From Syntrophomonadaceae bacterium (GTDB taxonomy: Bacteria; Bacillota; Dethiobacteria; DTU022), in NCBI GenBank assembly GCA_007121075.1, contig SKMK01000016.1:49473-113472 (forward strand): a DNA stretch of 64,000 nt. The letters run 5' to 3'. The notes under the pieces are model-generated. The model saw only the letters and a list, made by a program, of their open reading frames with translations, searched no databases and was not told the origin of the DNA. Made by a program: the position numbers and the translations under genes. Below, piece after piece: positions 42,002 through 49,701 of this stretch (position 1 is its first letter; each line of letters begins with the position of its first letter).

Positions 42002-42544
42002 TTATTCCCCTATAATCTGATTGATCCATTCTTCCATCTCCTCAAAGCTGAAAACACCGGCTTCAGCAGATACTGTATTCCCCTCCCCGTCCAAGAAGTA
42101 GAAGATGGGAATATAGGGAGCATCAAACCTTTCAAGTTCAAGCATCCGCCTTCCTTCCGGAGTATCAATGTCGACAACGATGAATTCAATCTCGCCTGCA
42201 TAATGTTCTTTAAGAGCCATGACCACGGGCTCCATCATCACACAGGCACTTCACCATTCGGCATAAAACTCAACTACCATTGGCAGGCCTTGATCAAGGG
42301 CTTCGTTATAGGACTGATAAGGATTCTCGGTGATCTTGAATTCACCGTTTTCTGCTTCTTCCAGGTTAAACTCAATATCGTTTTCTTCTGGCTGGTTGGC
42401 ACCATTTTCATCTGCGGTAATTTCAACTTCCTCCGCTTTGGGTTCCTCATCGGCTGTGCTGAACAGGTCCGGGTAATAAAACACCAATATTGATAAAATT
42501 GCAACTCCAGCGGCAAGCAGGATCGTGATCCTGTATGTTTTCAA
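42002..42544 (-). CDS. Membrane-anchored selenocysteine thioredoxin
   Basis: A single 180-residue thioredoxin-fold protein if the UGA at 42251-42253 is read as selenocysteine. Before it, FYAEW is the usual thioredoxin lead-in (normally WCxxC); the codons then read W-UGA-S-A-C, i.e. a UxxC redox centre with Sec98 and Cys101. After it the thioredoxin fold continues in the same frame (MMEPVVMALKEHY, VVDIDTPEGRRM, cis-Pro in APYIPIFYF). The TTG start at 42544 follows GGAGGG; residues 7-24 form a membrane anchor, then an acidic linker. A hairpin at 42214-42232 could be the SECIS element. A plain nonsense mutation is the alternative, but it would fall by chance on the exact catalytic Cys. Confidence 0.85.
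42214..42232 (-). ncRNA. Candidate bacterial SECIS hairpin
   Basis: In the mRNA GAGCC and GGCUC pair around a 9-nt loop (CGUGGUCAU) containing GG. The stem begins 18 nt after the UGA codon, within the usual bacterial SECIS window. Confidence 0.5.
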
Positions 42545-42701
42545 CAGGGCACCCTCCATTTTTAAGTTTATTTGTCGTCTATCTTCCATAATACCATAGT
42601 AAGTCAAGCGAAATACTATTATATTAAGCCAATAATGAGCAAGAACTTGTTGAATTTATAAAGCAGGAAACATACAATAGTAGAAAAGGTAGTATTATTT
42701 G

Positions 42702-42851
42702 GTGGTTACCTGGGAGGTTGTTCCGGCGGTGCAAAAATCAGGAAGGGCGGATTTTTCTTTCAGTGAGAATTGGGCTCTTGAAATCTTGAAGAAAAGATAC
42801 GCTCGGGGAGAAATAGATAAGCAGGAATTTGATGATAAGAAAAGGATCTGA
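42702..42851 (+). CDS. Short SHOCT-domain protein, possibly a remnant
   Basis: A 49-codon frame from GTG at 42702 ends in the SHOCT pattern ALEILKKRYARGEIDKQEFDDKK, a short C-terminal oligomerisation motif. The N-terminal 20 residues are not hydrophobic, unlike most SHOCT proteins, and no ribosome site is clear. It is therefore a small gene or the tail of a lost one. It precedes the methyltransferase by 71 bp. Confidence 0.5.
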   Translation: MVTWEVVPAVQKSGRADFSFSENWALEILKKRYARGEIDKQEFDDKKRI

Positions 42852-42922
42852 GTTAAAAGCATTACCATGATATGGATTAACCTGTTACTTAACCAGGGAA
42901 GTAAAGGAGACAGGGGAGTAGG

Positions 42923-43543
42923 ATGGAGAAAAGCAGTAGTAATTTTCTAACTGGCAAAATCCGTAAAAGATATGATCGAATAGCCCCTCTGTATGATTTC
43001 CTTGACAAAGTGAGTGTTCCTCACTGGATGCGTAAAAAAGCGGTAAACCTGGCATTTGGAGCGGTTCTTGAAGTGGGTGTAGGCACAGGGCTTAATTTGC
43101 CCCTGTATCCGGAGAATTGTGATGTCACCGCAATAGATTTTAGCCCGGAGATGCTTCAAAGAGCCAGACTTCGCGCAGAAAAAATGAGCATACAGGTGGA
43201 GCTCATGCAGATGGATGTTCAAGATCTCGATTTTCCAGATAATAGCTTTAATACTGTTTTAGCGAGTTGCGTTTTTTGTTCAGTGCCCGATCCGATCCTT
43301 GGTTTAAAAGAGGTTCGCAGGGTGTGTAAAAATGATGGAAAGATCATTCTATTGGAGCATATGCGCAGTGAAAACTACGTGCTGGGGTTGATGATGGATC
43401 TATTTAACCCGTTAGTTAGCCGTATTATCGGTAACAATATAAACCGGAGGACATTGGAAAATGTGAGAAAAGCAGGGCTTTGCATCGAGAATGTAGAAAA
43501 CTTGAAAGGAGATATATTTAAGTTGATTGTAGCTTCACCCTGA
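42923..43543 (+). CDS. Class I SAM-dependent methyltransferase, UbiE-like
   Basis: A 206-residue methyltransferase with RYDRIAPLYDFLDK at the N-terminus, motif I VLEVGVGTGLNLPLY, VTAIDFSPEMLQRA and LLEHMRSEN. It is a relative of the gene at 31.2 kb. The N-terminal RYD.IAP.YD is typical of the UbiE/PmtA group acting on quinones or phospholipids, or of metalloid methylases. It directly precedes a metal ATPase, so a link to metal or metalloid handling is possible. Start behind AGGGGAG. Confidence 0.85.
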   Translation: MEKSSSNFLTGKIRKRYDRIAPLYDFLDKVSVPHWMRKKAVNLAFGAVLEVGVGTGLNLPLYPENCDVTAIDFSPEMLQRARLRAEKMSIQVELMQMDVQDLDFPDNSFNTVLASCVFCSVPDPILGLKEVRRVCKNDGKIILLEHMRSENYVLGLMMDLFNPLVSRIIGNNINRRTLENVRKAGLCIENVENLKGDIFKLIVASP

Positions 43544-43586
43544 TTACTTATTTAAGGCCAACAAGGCTTGTGGAGGTTGATGAGCC

Positions 43587-45638
43587 ATCAATAATAATAA
43601 AAGTAAACAACACCACCCTGTTAATGAAGCAGGCGGAGGCGGCCATGATCATGCCGAGCATGATGGTCATGATAAGCATGCCGGACACAGCCCCAAAATG
43701 TTTCGTGACAAGTTCTGGCTGTCATTAATCATGACCCTGCCTGTAGTTTTTTGGTCGGTGCATATCCAGAATCTCCTGGGTTACCAGGCTCCGGAGTTTG
43801 CCGGATCGGCCTGGATCCCCCCTGTACTTGGTACAATCATCTTTTTTTACGGGGGCTGGGTTTTCATCCAGGGAGCAATGAGGGAAATAAAAGCTCTGCT
43901 TCCCGGGATGATGACCCTTATTTCCCTGGCAATTACGGTTGCTTTCGTGTTCTCATGGGTTGTCGAACTGAATTTGATCGAGGCTGAAGCGCTCTGGTGG
44001 GAGCTGGCGACCCTGGTTACAATTATGCTCCTGGGGCACTGGATCGAGATGAAATCCGTTGTCCAGGCCCATGGCGCCCTTCAGGAACTGGCTAAACTCC
44101 TGCCGGATACCGCTGTTCGCATTACCGACCAGGAAGAAGAGGAAATACCGGTAAATGAATTAAAGGTTGGCGATATCGTCATGGTCCGTCCGGGTGCAAA
44201 TATACCGGCGGACGGAGTCATAGAAAAAGGGAAAAGTGATGTTAATGAAGCCATGATCACGGGTGAATCTGCGCCGGTTAAAAAGAAACAGGGAGATGAA
44301 GTTATTGCCGGCACTAATAACGGGGAAGGCTCGCTCAGGATCAAGGTTACAAGCACCGGTGAAGAAACCAAGTTATCTGGAATCATGCGGCTGGTTTCCG
44401 AAGCACAATCCTCAAAGTCCAGGGCTCAGAATTTAGCCGATCGGGCCGCCCAGTTACTTACCGGTGTAGCTGTTTTGGCCGGTGTACTTACCTTGATCGT
44501 ATGGCAGTTCCTGGGTATGCCAATCGACTTTACCATAGTCCGGGTTGTAACTGTTCTGGTTATTGCTTGTCCTCATGCTCTGGGATTAGCCATACCCCTT
44601 GTGGTGGCCATTTCGACAACCCTGGGTGCAATGGGCGGGCTTTTAGTGAGGGACCGCCTTGGTTTGGAAGAAGCCCGCAACCTTAACACAGTGATTTTTG
44701 ACAAAACCGGAACACTGACCCTGGGAGAGTTTCGGGTGGTGGCCATGTCAACTGACGAGGGCATTACTGAAGAAGAAGTACTGCGGCTGGCTTCGGGGGT
44801 TGAAGCTGAGTCTGAACATCCCATCGCCCGCGGTATTGTAAAAACCGCCCGGGAGCGCGGCATCTCGATTCCTACCGCCGGGCAGTTTCAGGCGATTAAA
44901 GGCAAAGGTGTTACCGCAACCATAGACGGGGTTGAATACCAGATGGGCGGGCCTAATTTACTTGATGAAGAAAGTGCAGAAATTCCACCTGCTCTCCAGG
45001 AGGTTTCAGAGGAAGCGGCAAAAAGAGGTCAGGCTGCAATTTACCTGCTTAACAATGGTGCACCGATTGCTGTATTTGCAGTTGCGGATGCTGTTCGCCA
45101 GGAAAGCAGGGAAGCTGTTTCAGCCCTCCATGAACGCGGCATTGAGGTAGCCATGCTGACTGGCGATGCCAGGGCTGTGGCCGAGGCCGTGGCCGGAGAA
45201 CTGGGAATTGATACAGTCTTTGCCGAAGTGCTTCCAGAAGATAAAGCTTCCAAAGTGAAAGAACTTCAGGCCCTGGGGAAAAAAGTAGCGATGGTCGGAG
45301 ACGGAGTTAATGATGCCCCGGCGCTGGCTACAGCTGATATTGGTATTGCTATCGGTGCAGGGACTGATGTAGCCGTGGAAGCAGGGCATATTGTCCTAAT
45401 AAGATCTGACCCCCGCGATATTCCAAGAATTATTACCCTTTCCAGGGCGACATATGGGAAAATGCTTCAAAATTTATGGTGGGCTGCCGGTTACAATGTT
45501 TTTGCAATTCCCCTGGCTGCTGGTGTGCTTGCAGCATGGGGCATTCTTTTAACCCCGGCTCTGGGCGCTGTTTTGATGTCGGCAAGCACGGTGATCGTGG
45601 CGATAAATGCACAATTATTGAGAAGGTTAGAACTTTGA
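43587..45638 (+). CDS. copB: CopB-type P1B heavy-metal ATPase with His-rich N-terminus
   Basis: A metal-exporting P-type ATPase. From ATG 43698 it has 646 residues: TGES, CPH motif in ACPHALGLAIPLV (group IB-3, Cu/Ag), DKTGTLT, SEHPIARG and GDGVNDAPALA. In frame upstream of that ATG runs a 37-codon His-rich extension (GHDHAEHDGHDKHAGH) that should be part of the protein, but no normal start is found in its frame. An ATG at 43580 with GGAGG fits (M-S-H-Q) but is one frame off, so either a frameshift, a sequencing slip, or a rare ATC start at 43587. I report the extended coordinates; the ATPase core itself is intact. Confidence 0.88.
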   Translation: MNNNKSKQHHPVNEAGGGGHDHAEHDGHDKHAGHSPKMFRDKFWLSLIMTLPVVFWSVHIQNLLGYQAPEFAGSAWIPPVLGTIIFFYGGWVFIQGAMREIKALLPGMMTLISLAITVAFVFSWVVELNLIEAEALWWELATLVTIMLLGHWIEMKSVVQAHGALQELAKLLPDTAVRITDQEEEEIPVNELKVGDIVMVRPGANIPADGVIEKGKSDVNEAMITGESAPVKKKQGDEVIAGTNNGEGSLRIKVTSTGEETKLSGIMRLVSEAQSSKSRAQNLADRAAQLLTGVAVLAGVLTLIVWQFLGMPIDFTIVRVVTVLVIACPHALGLAIPLVVAISTTLGAMGGLLVRDRLGLEEARNLNTVIFDKTGTLTLGEFRVVAMSTDEGITEEEVLRLASGVEAESEHPIARGIVKTARERGISIPTAGQFQAIKGKGVTATIDGVEYQMGGPNLLDEESAEIPPALQEVSEEAAKRGQAAIYLLNNGAPIAVFAVADAVRQESREAVSALHERGIEVAMLTGDARAVAEAVAGELGIDTVFAEVLPEDKASKVKELQALGKKVAMVGDGVNDAPALATADIGIAIGAGTDVAVEAGHIVLIRSDPRDIPRIITLSRATYGKMLQNLWWAAGYNVFAIPLAAGVLAAWGILLTPALGAVLMSASTVIVAINAQLLRRLEL

Positions 45639-45733
45639 TGGAGCAAATATACCGTCAGCCGGTTTTAAAACAGGACTGAGATGTGCTTATATTAAGATAA
45701 ATTTTTTATAATCCAAAGCAGAAGGTGAAATCC

Positions 45734-45973
45734 ATGAGTAAGCCGGTAAATAAGGAAGAAAGCAAAAATGCTGTGATCAGCATATCCGGCATGAGTTGCA
45801 ACCATTGTGCCAAGAGGGTGGAGGATATTTTAAACAAAATACCAGGTGTGGTGGAAGCCAAAGTCAGTTTTAATGAACAGAAAGCAATAATAAAATATAA
45901 CCCGGAAGAAGTTGAAACAGGTAAGCTAAAAGATAGTATTCGCTCTACCGGTTATGAAGTTGTTGAGTTATAA
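45734..45973 (+). CDS. copZ: Heavy-metal-associated (CopZ-like) chaperone
   Basis: A 79-residue HMA-domain protein with the copper-binding motif GMSCNHC (MxCxxC), then VEDILNKIPGVVEAKVSFNEQKAIIKY and a final GYEV, all normal for CopZ. The ATG at 45734 is preferred over a GTG three codons upstream because AGAAGGTG lies 6 nt before it. It follows the CopB-type ATPase and would bind and deliver Cu(I) to it. Confidence 0.92.
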   Translation: MSKPVNKEESKNAVISISGMSCNHCAKRVEDILNKIPGVVEAKVSFNEQKAIIKYNPEEVETGKLKDSIRSTGYEVVEL

Positions 45974-46049
45974 GCATGCTGTTGGAGTGATTCTTTTGGC
46001 GGAAAAGAAAGAAGCATCTTTAATTTTCGAACTTGCGGCGATAGGTAAA

Positions 46050-46094
46050 AAACCCTCCTTTAAGGCACTATTTTAATAACATAAAGGAGGGTTT
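46050..46094 (-). terminator. Terminator of yajC
   Basis: AAACCCTCCTTTA and TAAAGGAGGGTTT form a perfect 13-bp stem with a 19-nt loop; on the minus strand it is followed by TTTACC after a run of Ts. Confidence 0.8.
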
Positions 46095-46118
46095 AAAGCA
46101 TGTTGATCTGTCTGGTTT

Positions 46119-46388
46119 TTACTCTTCGTCCTCTTCAAGGACTCTATCTACAGCTGCGCGGGACATTTTAAAGTTCATGTTTTCGGCAGCGCGTAAAGAG
46201 ATGTTATTTTCATCAATCTCTTTTATAACCCCGTGAATGCCTCCAATTGTAACAACCCGGTCGCCTTTCTTAAGGTTACTGATCATTTCCTTGCGTTTTT
46301 TTTGCTGTTTCTGCTGGGGCCTGATCAACAGAAAATAAAAAACGACGAATAGCAGGATTAGGGGAAGAAATGCACCAATATTTTCCAT
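46119..46388 (-). CDS. yajC: Preprotein translocase subunit YajC
   Basis: An 89-residue accessory subunit of the Sec translocon. One N-terminal membrane helix (FLPLILLFVVFYFLLIRPQQ), then the conserved KKRKEMISNLKKGDRVVTIGGIHGVIKEI and a short acidic tail. Length and motifs are typical. Start behind AGGAGG. The usual neighbours (tgt, secDF) are not here. Confidence 0.95.
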   Translation of the reverse strand: MENIGAFLPLILLFVVFYFLLIRPQQKQQKKRKEMISNLKKGDRVVTIGGIHGVIKEIDENNISLRAAENMNFKMSRAAVDRVLEEDEE

Positions 46389-46842
46389 AAATAATTCACC
46401 TCCTGAGTATTTGTGAGTTAGCTGCTCACTTTAGTTTAATATGAAAAGATCTTTTTCCAAGCCGCTCGACCTTTTTCATCATAATTATGAAAAGAAGTGG
46501 CAATTAATTAAATGATGCTACCGTTTTACTTATGATTTCTCCAAATATCTATTATAGCAGATCATTGCCAAAATAATACGGTTGAATTCAAGGAAATTGT
46601 GAAAAAGTTAAATCCGAGGCTGATAAAATGCTTTTAAATCCTTATCCAGGTTTGATAATTATGCTATTATATGCACGTGCAGATTGAAATACCTGGTATG
46701 CATTGACGGCGCATTGCGGGTGCGAGATTGTCATGCATTAACCTGAACAACTTTCCTAATTTAAGAACCTGTTTAATTTTTTTCCGGTTATTCTTCAGGT
46801 GCGGATGCTTGATCAAGGTGAGTAAAAAATGGGTGATAATGA
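46389..46842. other. Gap between yajC and the DUF418 gene
   Basis: About 450 bp with no convincing gene. It holds an imperfect hairpin at 46698-46738: ATGCATTGAC pairs with GTCATGCAT (one bulged base), with an inner CGCA/TGCG pair. This lies about 100 bp before the DUF418 start and could be a leader structure. The rest is AT-rich. Confidence 0.4.
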
Positions 46843-48060
46843 ATGGAGCAAACCGGCATAACTCCGGTTCAGGAGGCTGAAAGGATCAATGAAATTGACA
46901 TAGTTCGCGGTATAGCCCTGTTAGGAATATTGATGGTCAACATGTCTTTTTATAAATACCCTGTATACATGGAGCGGATCCCGTCGCAGTTTCCTGAAGG
47001 ATTGGAACGGCTTAGCGCCATCTTTATCCAGCTATTTTTCACTGGCAATTTTTATGCCGTTTTCTCATTTTTATTTGGCCTGGGATTTTTCATTTTTATG
47101 GACAGGACCTTACAAAAAGGGCTTGAGCTCAAACCGCTATACCGGCGGCGCCTGACAGCCCTGATGATCTTTGGCCTTTTGCATATTGTTTTATTCTGGT
47201 CAGGCGATATCCTCTTTACTTACTCCGTAACCGGCTTTATCCTGCTTGCTTTTCGGAACACCTCTATTGAAGCTATAAAAAAATGGATCGTGGCCCTGTT
47301 TATTGTTGCCTTTTTCTTTAACCTGATCATTTCTTTTTTTAAGGGGGCCGGGGAATTTTTTGCCCCCGACCAGTATCAGGCCATTATGGATGAAATGATC
47401 AGTTCGGCTATGATTGTCTATACTGAAGGGTCCTTTACGGAACTGATGTTTTACAGGCTGGCAAATGAAGTTCCTTATGTAATGGTCGGTATGGTGCTTT
47501 GGATTCCCCAGGTGCTGGCCTTTTTCCTCTGCGGCCTGTATGTCGGCAGGAAAGGGATATTTAAAGATATTCCCGCCCATGTACCGCTGTTTAAAAAAAT
47601 CAGGGCCTGGGGATTATTAGGAGGCGGCTTATTCCTGCTGTTGTTTGTTCTTCTTGATTATGGGATTTTGACTGTTCATCCCCTGCTTAACAATTCCCTT
47701 CTTTCGGGGGTAAACTATATTGCCTCTATTTTTATATTCCCCGCTTATGTGTCAAGCATTATCCTCGCAGCGCAGGTCGGGTTTTGGAAAAAAGTACTGG
47801 CGCCCCTTTCGGCGGCTGGCAAGATGGCCTTGACCAATTACCTGGCGCAGACATTAATCTGCGTGATCATTTTTTACGGCATTGGCTTTGGCTTTTACGG
47901 CAGGGTTTCCGTGGCCGCGGGCATCTTGATTACAATAGCCATTTTCCTGGTCCAGGTAGCCTGGAGCAACGTCTGGATGAAGAAATTTAAATATGGGCCG
48001 ATGGAATGGCTCTGGAGACTTTTAACTTATAGAAGGCGGCAGCCGTTCATGATTAAGTAA
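46843..48060 (+). CDS. DUF418 family membrane protein
   Basis: A 405-residue integral membrane protein. It begins with the family start EAERINEIDIVRGIALLGILMVNM and has about ten membrane segments, with the late motif APLSAAGKMALTNYLAQTLIC and the C-terminal GPMEWLWRLLTY that closes DUF418. The role is not established; relatives of acyltransferase-like membrane proteins share its start. Start at 46843 has only a weak ribosome site. Confidence 0.9.
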   Translation: MEQTGITPVQEAERINEIDIVRGIALLGILMVNMSFYKYPVYMERIPSQFPEGLERLSAIFIQLFFTGNFYAVFSFLFGLGFFIFMDRTLQKGLELKPLYRRRLTALMIFGLLHIVLFWSGDILFTYSVTGFILLAFRNTSIEAIKKWIVALFIVAFFFNLIISFFKGAGEFFAPDQYQAIMDEMISSAMIVYTEGSFTELMFYRLANEVPYVMVGMVLWIPQVLAFFLCGLYVGRKGIFKDIPAHVPLFKKIRAWGLLGGGLFLLLFVLLDYGILTVHPLLNNSLLSGVNYIASIFIFPAYVSSIILAAQVGFWKKVLAPLSAAGKMALTNYLAQTLICVIIFYGIGFGFYGRVSVAAGILITIAIFLVQVAWSNVWMKKFKYGPMEWLWRLLTYRRRQPFMIK

Positions 48061-48224
48061 AGGCAATTCCGCTTCAGAAGGCTTCAAAGCGCTGCCTTAA
48101 TGCGGCAAACAACATGACCATGGGGGTTGAACTCGTTTTTTAAACAATATCTGCTAAAAACGTCCTTAATAAAGGGAGCATGGTTAAATCTTGCTGGGTT
48201 ATATGTGTGGTCTAATTATATAAC

Positions 48225-48264
48225 AAAAAAAAGGGGATAAGCAGATTGAAAATGTGCCTACCCC
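48225..48264 (-). terminator. Terminator of the DUF4870 gene
   Basis: On the minus strand GGGGTAGGCA pairs imperfectly with TGCTTATCCCC and is followed by eight Ts. Confidence 0.7.
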
Positions 48265-48308
48265 ACAAACAAGGTTAACCGGATGGTAAACTTAATAAAT
48301 TTTGATTG

Positions 48309-48641
48309 TTACAGGTTTAAATTTTCTCCGTATTTGCCAATGAGAGGCAGTTCTTTGAACTGACCGCTCAGAGCATTTACAAGCCCTATGATAAAAAGTA
48401 CAAGTAAAATAATTGAGCCGACAATGCTGATAAACCAGCCCAGAATTGGTATAATGGCGATGATCCCGATAGCAACCCATGCAATTAGCAGGGCCAATCC
48501 CTGCTTGGCGTGAAACTGGCAGTATGGACTGTCTTTTTTAACCAGCAGGGGAATGAGGACCAGCAGTCCCACGTAGGATAATGCCGCAATTACCTTATTT
48601 TCCTGGATGTCTTCGGATCTGTTGTTCACATTTTCTTCCAT
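48309..48641 (-). CDS. DUF4870 family membrane protein
   Basis: A 110-residue protein with three hydrophobic segments. Start at 48641 (MEENVNNRSEDI) behind AAAGGGG. The family pattern is clear: KVIAALSYVGLLVLIPLL, CQFHAKQGLALLIAW, and a final helix pair around ALSGQFKELPLIGKYGENL. The function is unknown; relatives are widespread in Firmicutes. Confidence 0.88.
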   Translation of the reverse strand: MEENVNNRSEDIQENKVIAALSYVGLLVLIPLLVKKDSPYCQFHAKQGLALLIAWVAIGIIAIIPILGWFISIVGSIILLVLFIIGLVNALSGQFKELPLIGKYGENLNL

Positions 48642-48674
48642 GATTACTACCCCTTTCATAACTTAATTAATCCT

Positions 48675-48704
48675 ATAGTAATAGTATATATATATAATGG
48701 TCAA
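48675..48704 (-). promoter_or_regulatory. Putative promoter of the DUF4870 gene
   Basis: On the minus strand TTGACC, 18-bp spacer, TACTAT, about 35 bp before the start codon. The spacer is a run of alternating TA. Confidence 0.45.
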
Positions 48705-48945
48705 GCCCTTTTATAGTATTATTATAGAAATTATATATAATTTATAGAAGGGGTTTCTGTTGTTAATGGGAATGGTATATTCTGTAGATATGCTAAAAGT
48801 TTTATGCAAAATATTGTAGGCATGCCTGGAAATGTAGTTTTTTATAAAGAATTAGAGAAGGTGGTCTTAACTAAGATAAAGAAAATGAAAATGAGGTCAT
48901 GCCTTTATAAGCAAAAATGATAATGTTTTTTTAAGACATAAAAAT

Positions 48946-48973
48946 GACTCCTCGCCTCCTGTGGGGAGGAGCC
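48946..48973 (-). terminator. Terminator of the 54-residue gene
   Basis: On the minus strand GGCTCCTC pairs with GAGGAGTC (one mismatch) around a 12-nt loop, followed by ATTTTTATG. It lies about 70 bp past the small gene's stop. Confidence 0.6.
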
Positions 48974-49044
48974 ATATGAGCTCGAATCTGTCTTTTTGCT
49001 GTGACGTTTTTATTTCAAACTCCATTATGGCTTCTGTGTGGTTG

Positions 49045-49209
49045 TTAGAAATTGAATTTACCATGCTCGATATACTTCAGATAATCGCACTTTTTGTTTA
49101 TACAGTCATCATTAAGCTCTTCTCTGTCCTCGGGTGTTATCATCTTCAGCCTGGTATGTAACATCCCGATAAAAAATAATGATAAACCTCCTAAAAGTAA
49201 ATATGGCAT
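49045..49209 (-). CDS. Small single-pass membrane protein, 54 residues
   Basis: From ATG at 49209 (ribosome site AAGGAGG, 9 nt) to TAA at 49045. The N-terminal 17 residues (MPYLLLGGLSLFFIGML) form one membrane helix; the rest is charged with two Cys (DDCINKKCDY). No family is recognised. A near-consensus promoter upstream and a hairpin terminator downstream together make it a convincing stand-alone transcription unit. Confidence 0.7.
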   Translation of the reverse strand: MPYLLLGGLSLFFIGMLHTRLKMITPEDREELNDDCINKKCDYLKYIEHGKFNF

Positions 49210-49358
49210 TTAAGAAATCCTCCTTCAAATTTTTATGATGTAATATTTAAGATTTTCAAATTGTCGAACTTCCAGAAAAGATTTATTCATCACCTCCGTC
49301 TAACTTTTTAATTGATATAAATAAGATTAAATTACTATTATTTATATTGTGTCCTAAT

Positions 49359-49385
49359 ATTATACTAGCAAAAAAGATTTGTCAA
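49359..49385 (-). promoter_or_regulatory. Promoter of the 54-residue gene
   Basis: On the minus strand TTGACA followed after 15 bp by TATAAT, overlapping with TAATAT at 17 bp. The leader would be about 140 nt long. Confidence 0.6.
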
Positions 49386-49409
49386 TAGATTTTGACAAGT
49401 TAAATTCTT

Positions 49410-49456
49410 CACAAAACAAGTTATTTGTGTCACAAATAATGTTCAATCCTTCACAA
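49410..49456. repeat. Three CACAA repeats spaced 21 bp, with a 19-bp palindrome
   Basis: TCACAA occurs with its CACAA at 49410, 49431 and 49452, exactly 21 bp (two helical turns) apart. The middle copy is part of a perfect palindrome TTATTTGTG-T-CACAAATAA at 49421-49439. All lie upstream of the promoter of the 54-residue gene, fitting a regulator binding array. Confidence 0.55.
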
Positions 49457-49701
49457 GAAAAAACGCTTCTCGTATCGCAATTTTTGGGTTGATAGAGGTA
49501 ATAGTTGCAAAATTGGAAGAATTGCGGCATAATAGAATTGAGATCAAACAGCCCAGATGCTTTGTATTTATGCTCCATTAATTTAAGCCTAATACTGTTT
49601 TGAAAGAAATTATTAAAATCAAGCTCTTGTTAATTTAAATGCAGGCTGAAGGCCAACAAGAAGTATGGCTGATAAAGCATGATCAGGGAGGGAGGGTGAA
49701 A

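Noticed and set aside
42251..42607. Two separate genes for a membrane protein and a truncated thioredoxin
   Set aside because: Both halves are in the same frame, split only by a UGA at the catalytic Cys position, and complement each other to a full thioredoxin fold.
48961..49161. 66-codon plus-strand ORF near 49 kb
   Set aside because: Starts inside a terminator hairpin and is the shadow of the better-supported minus-strand gene at 49045-49209.
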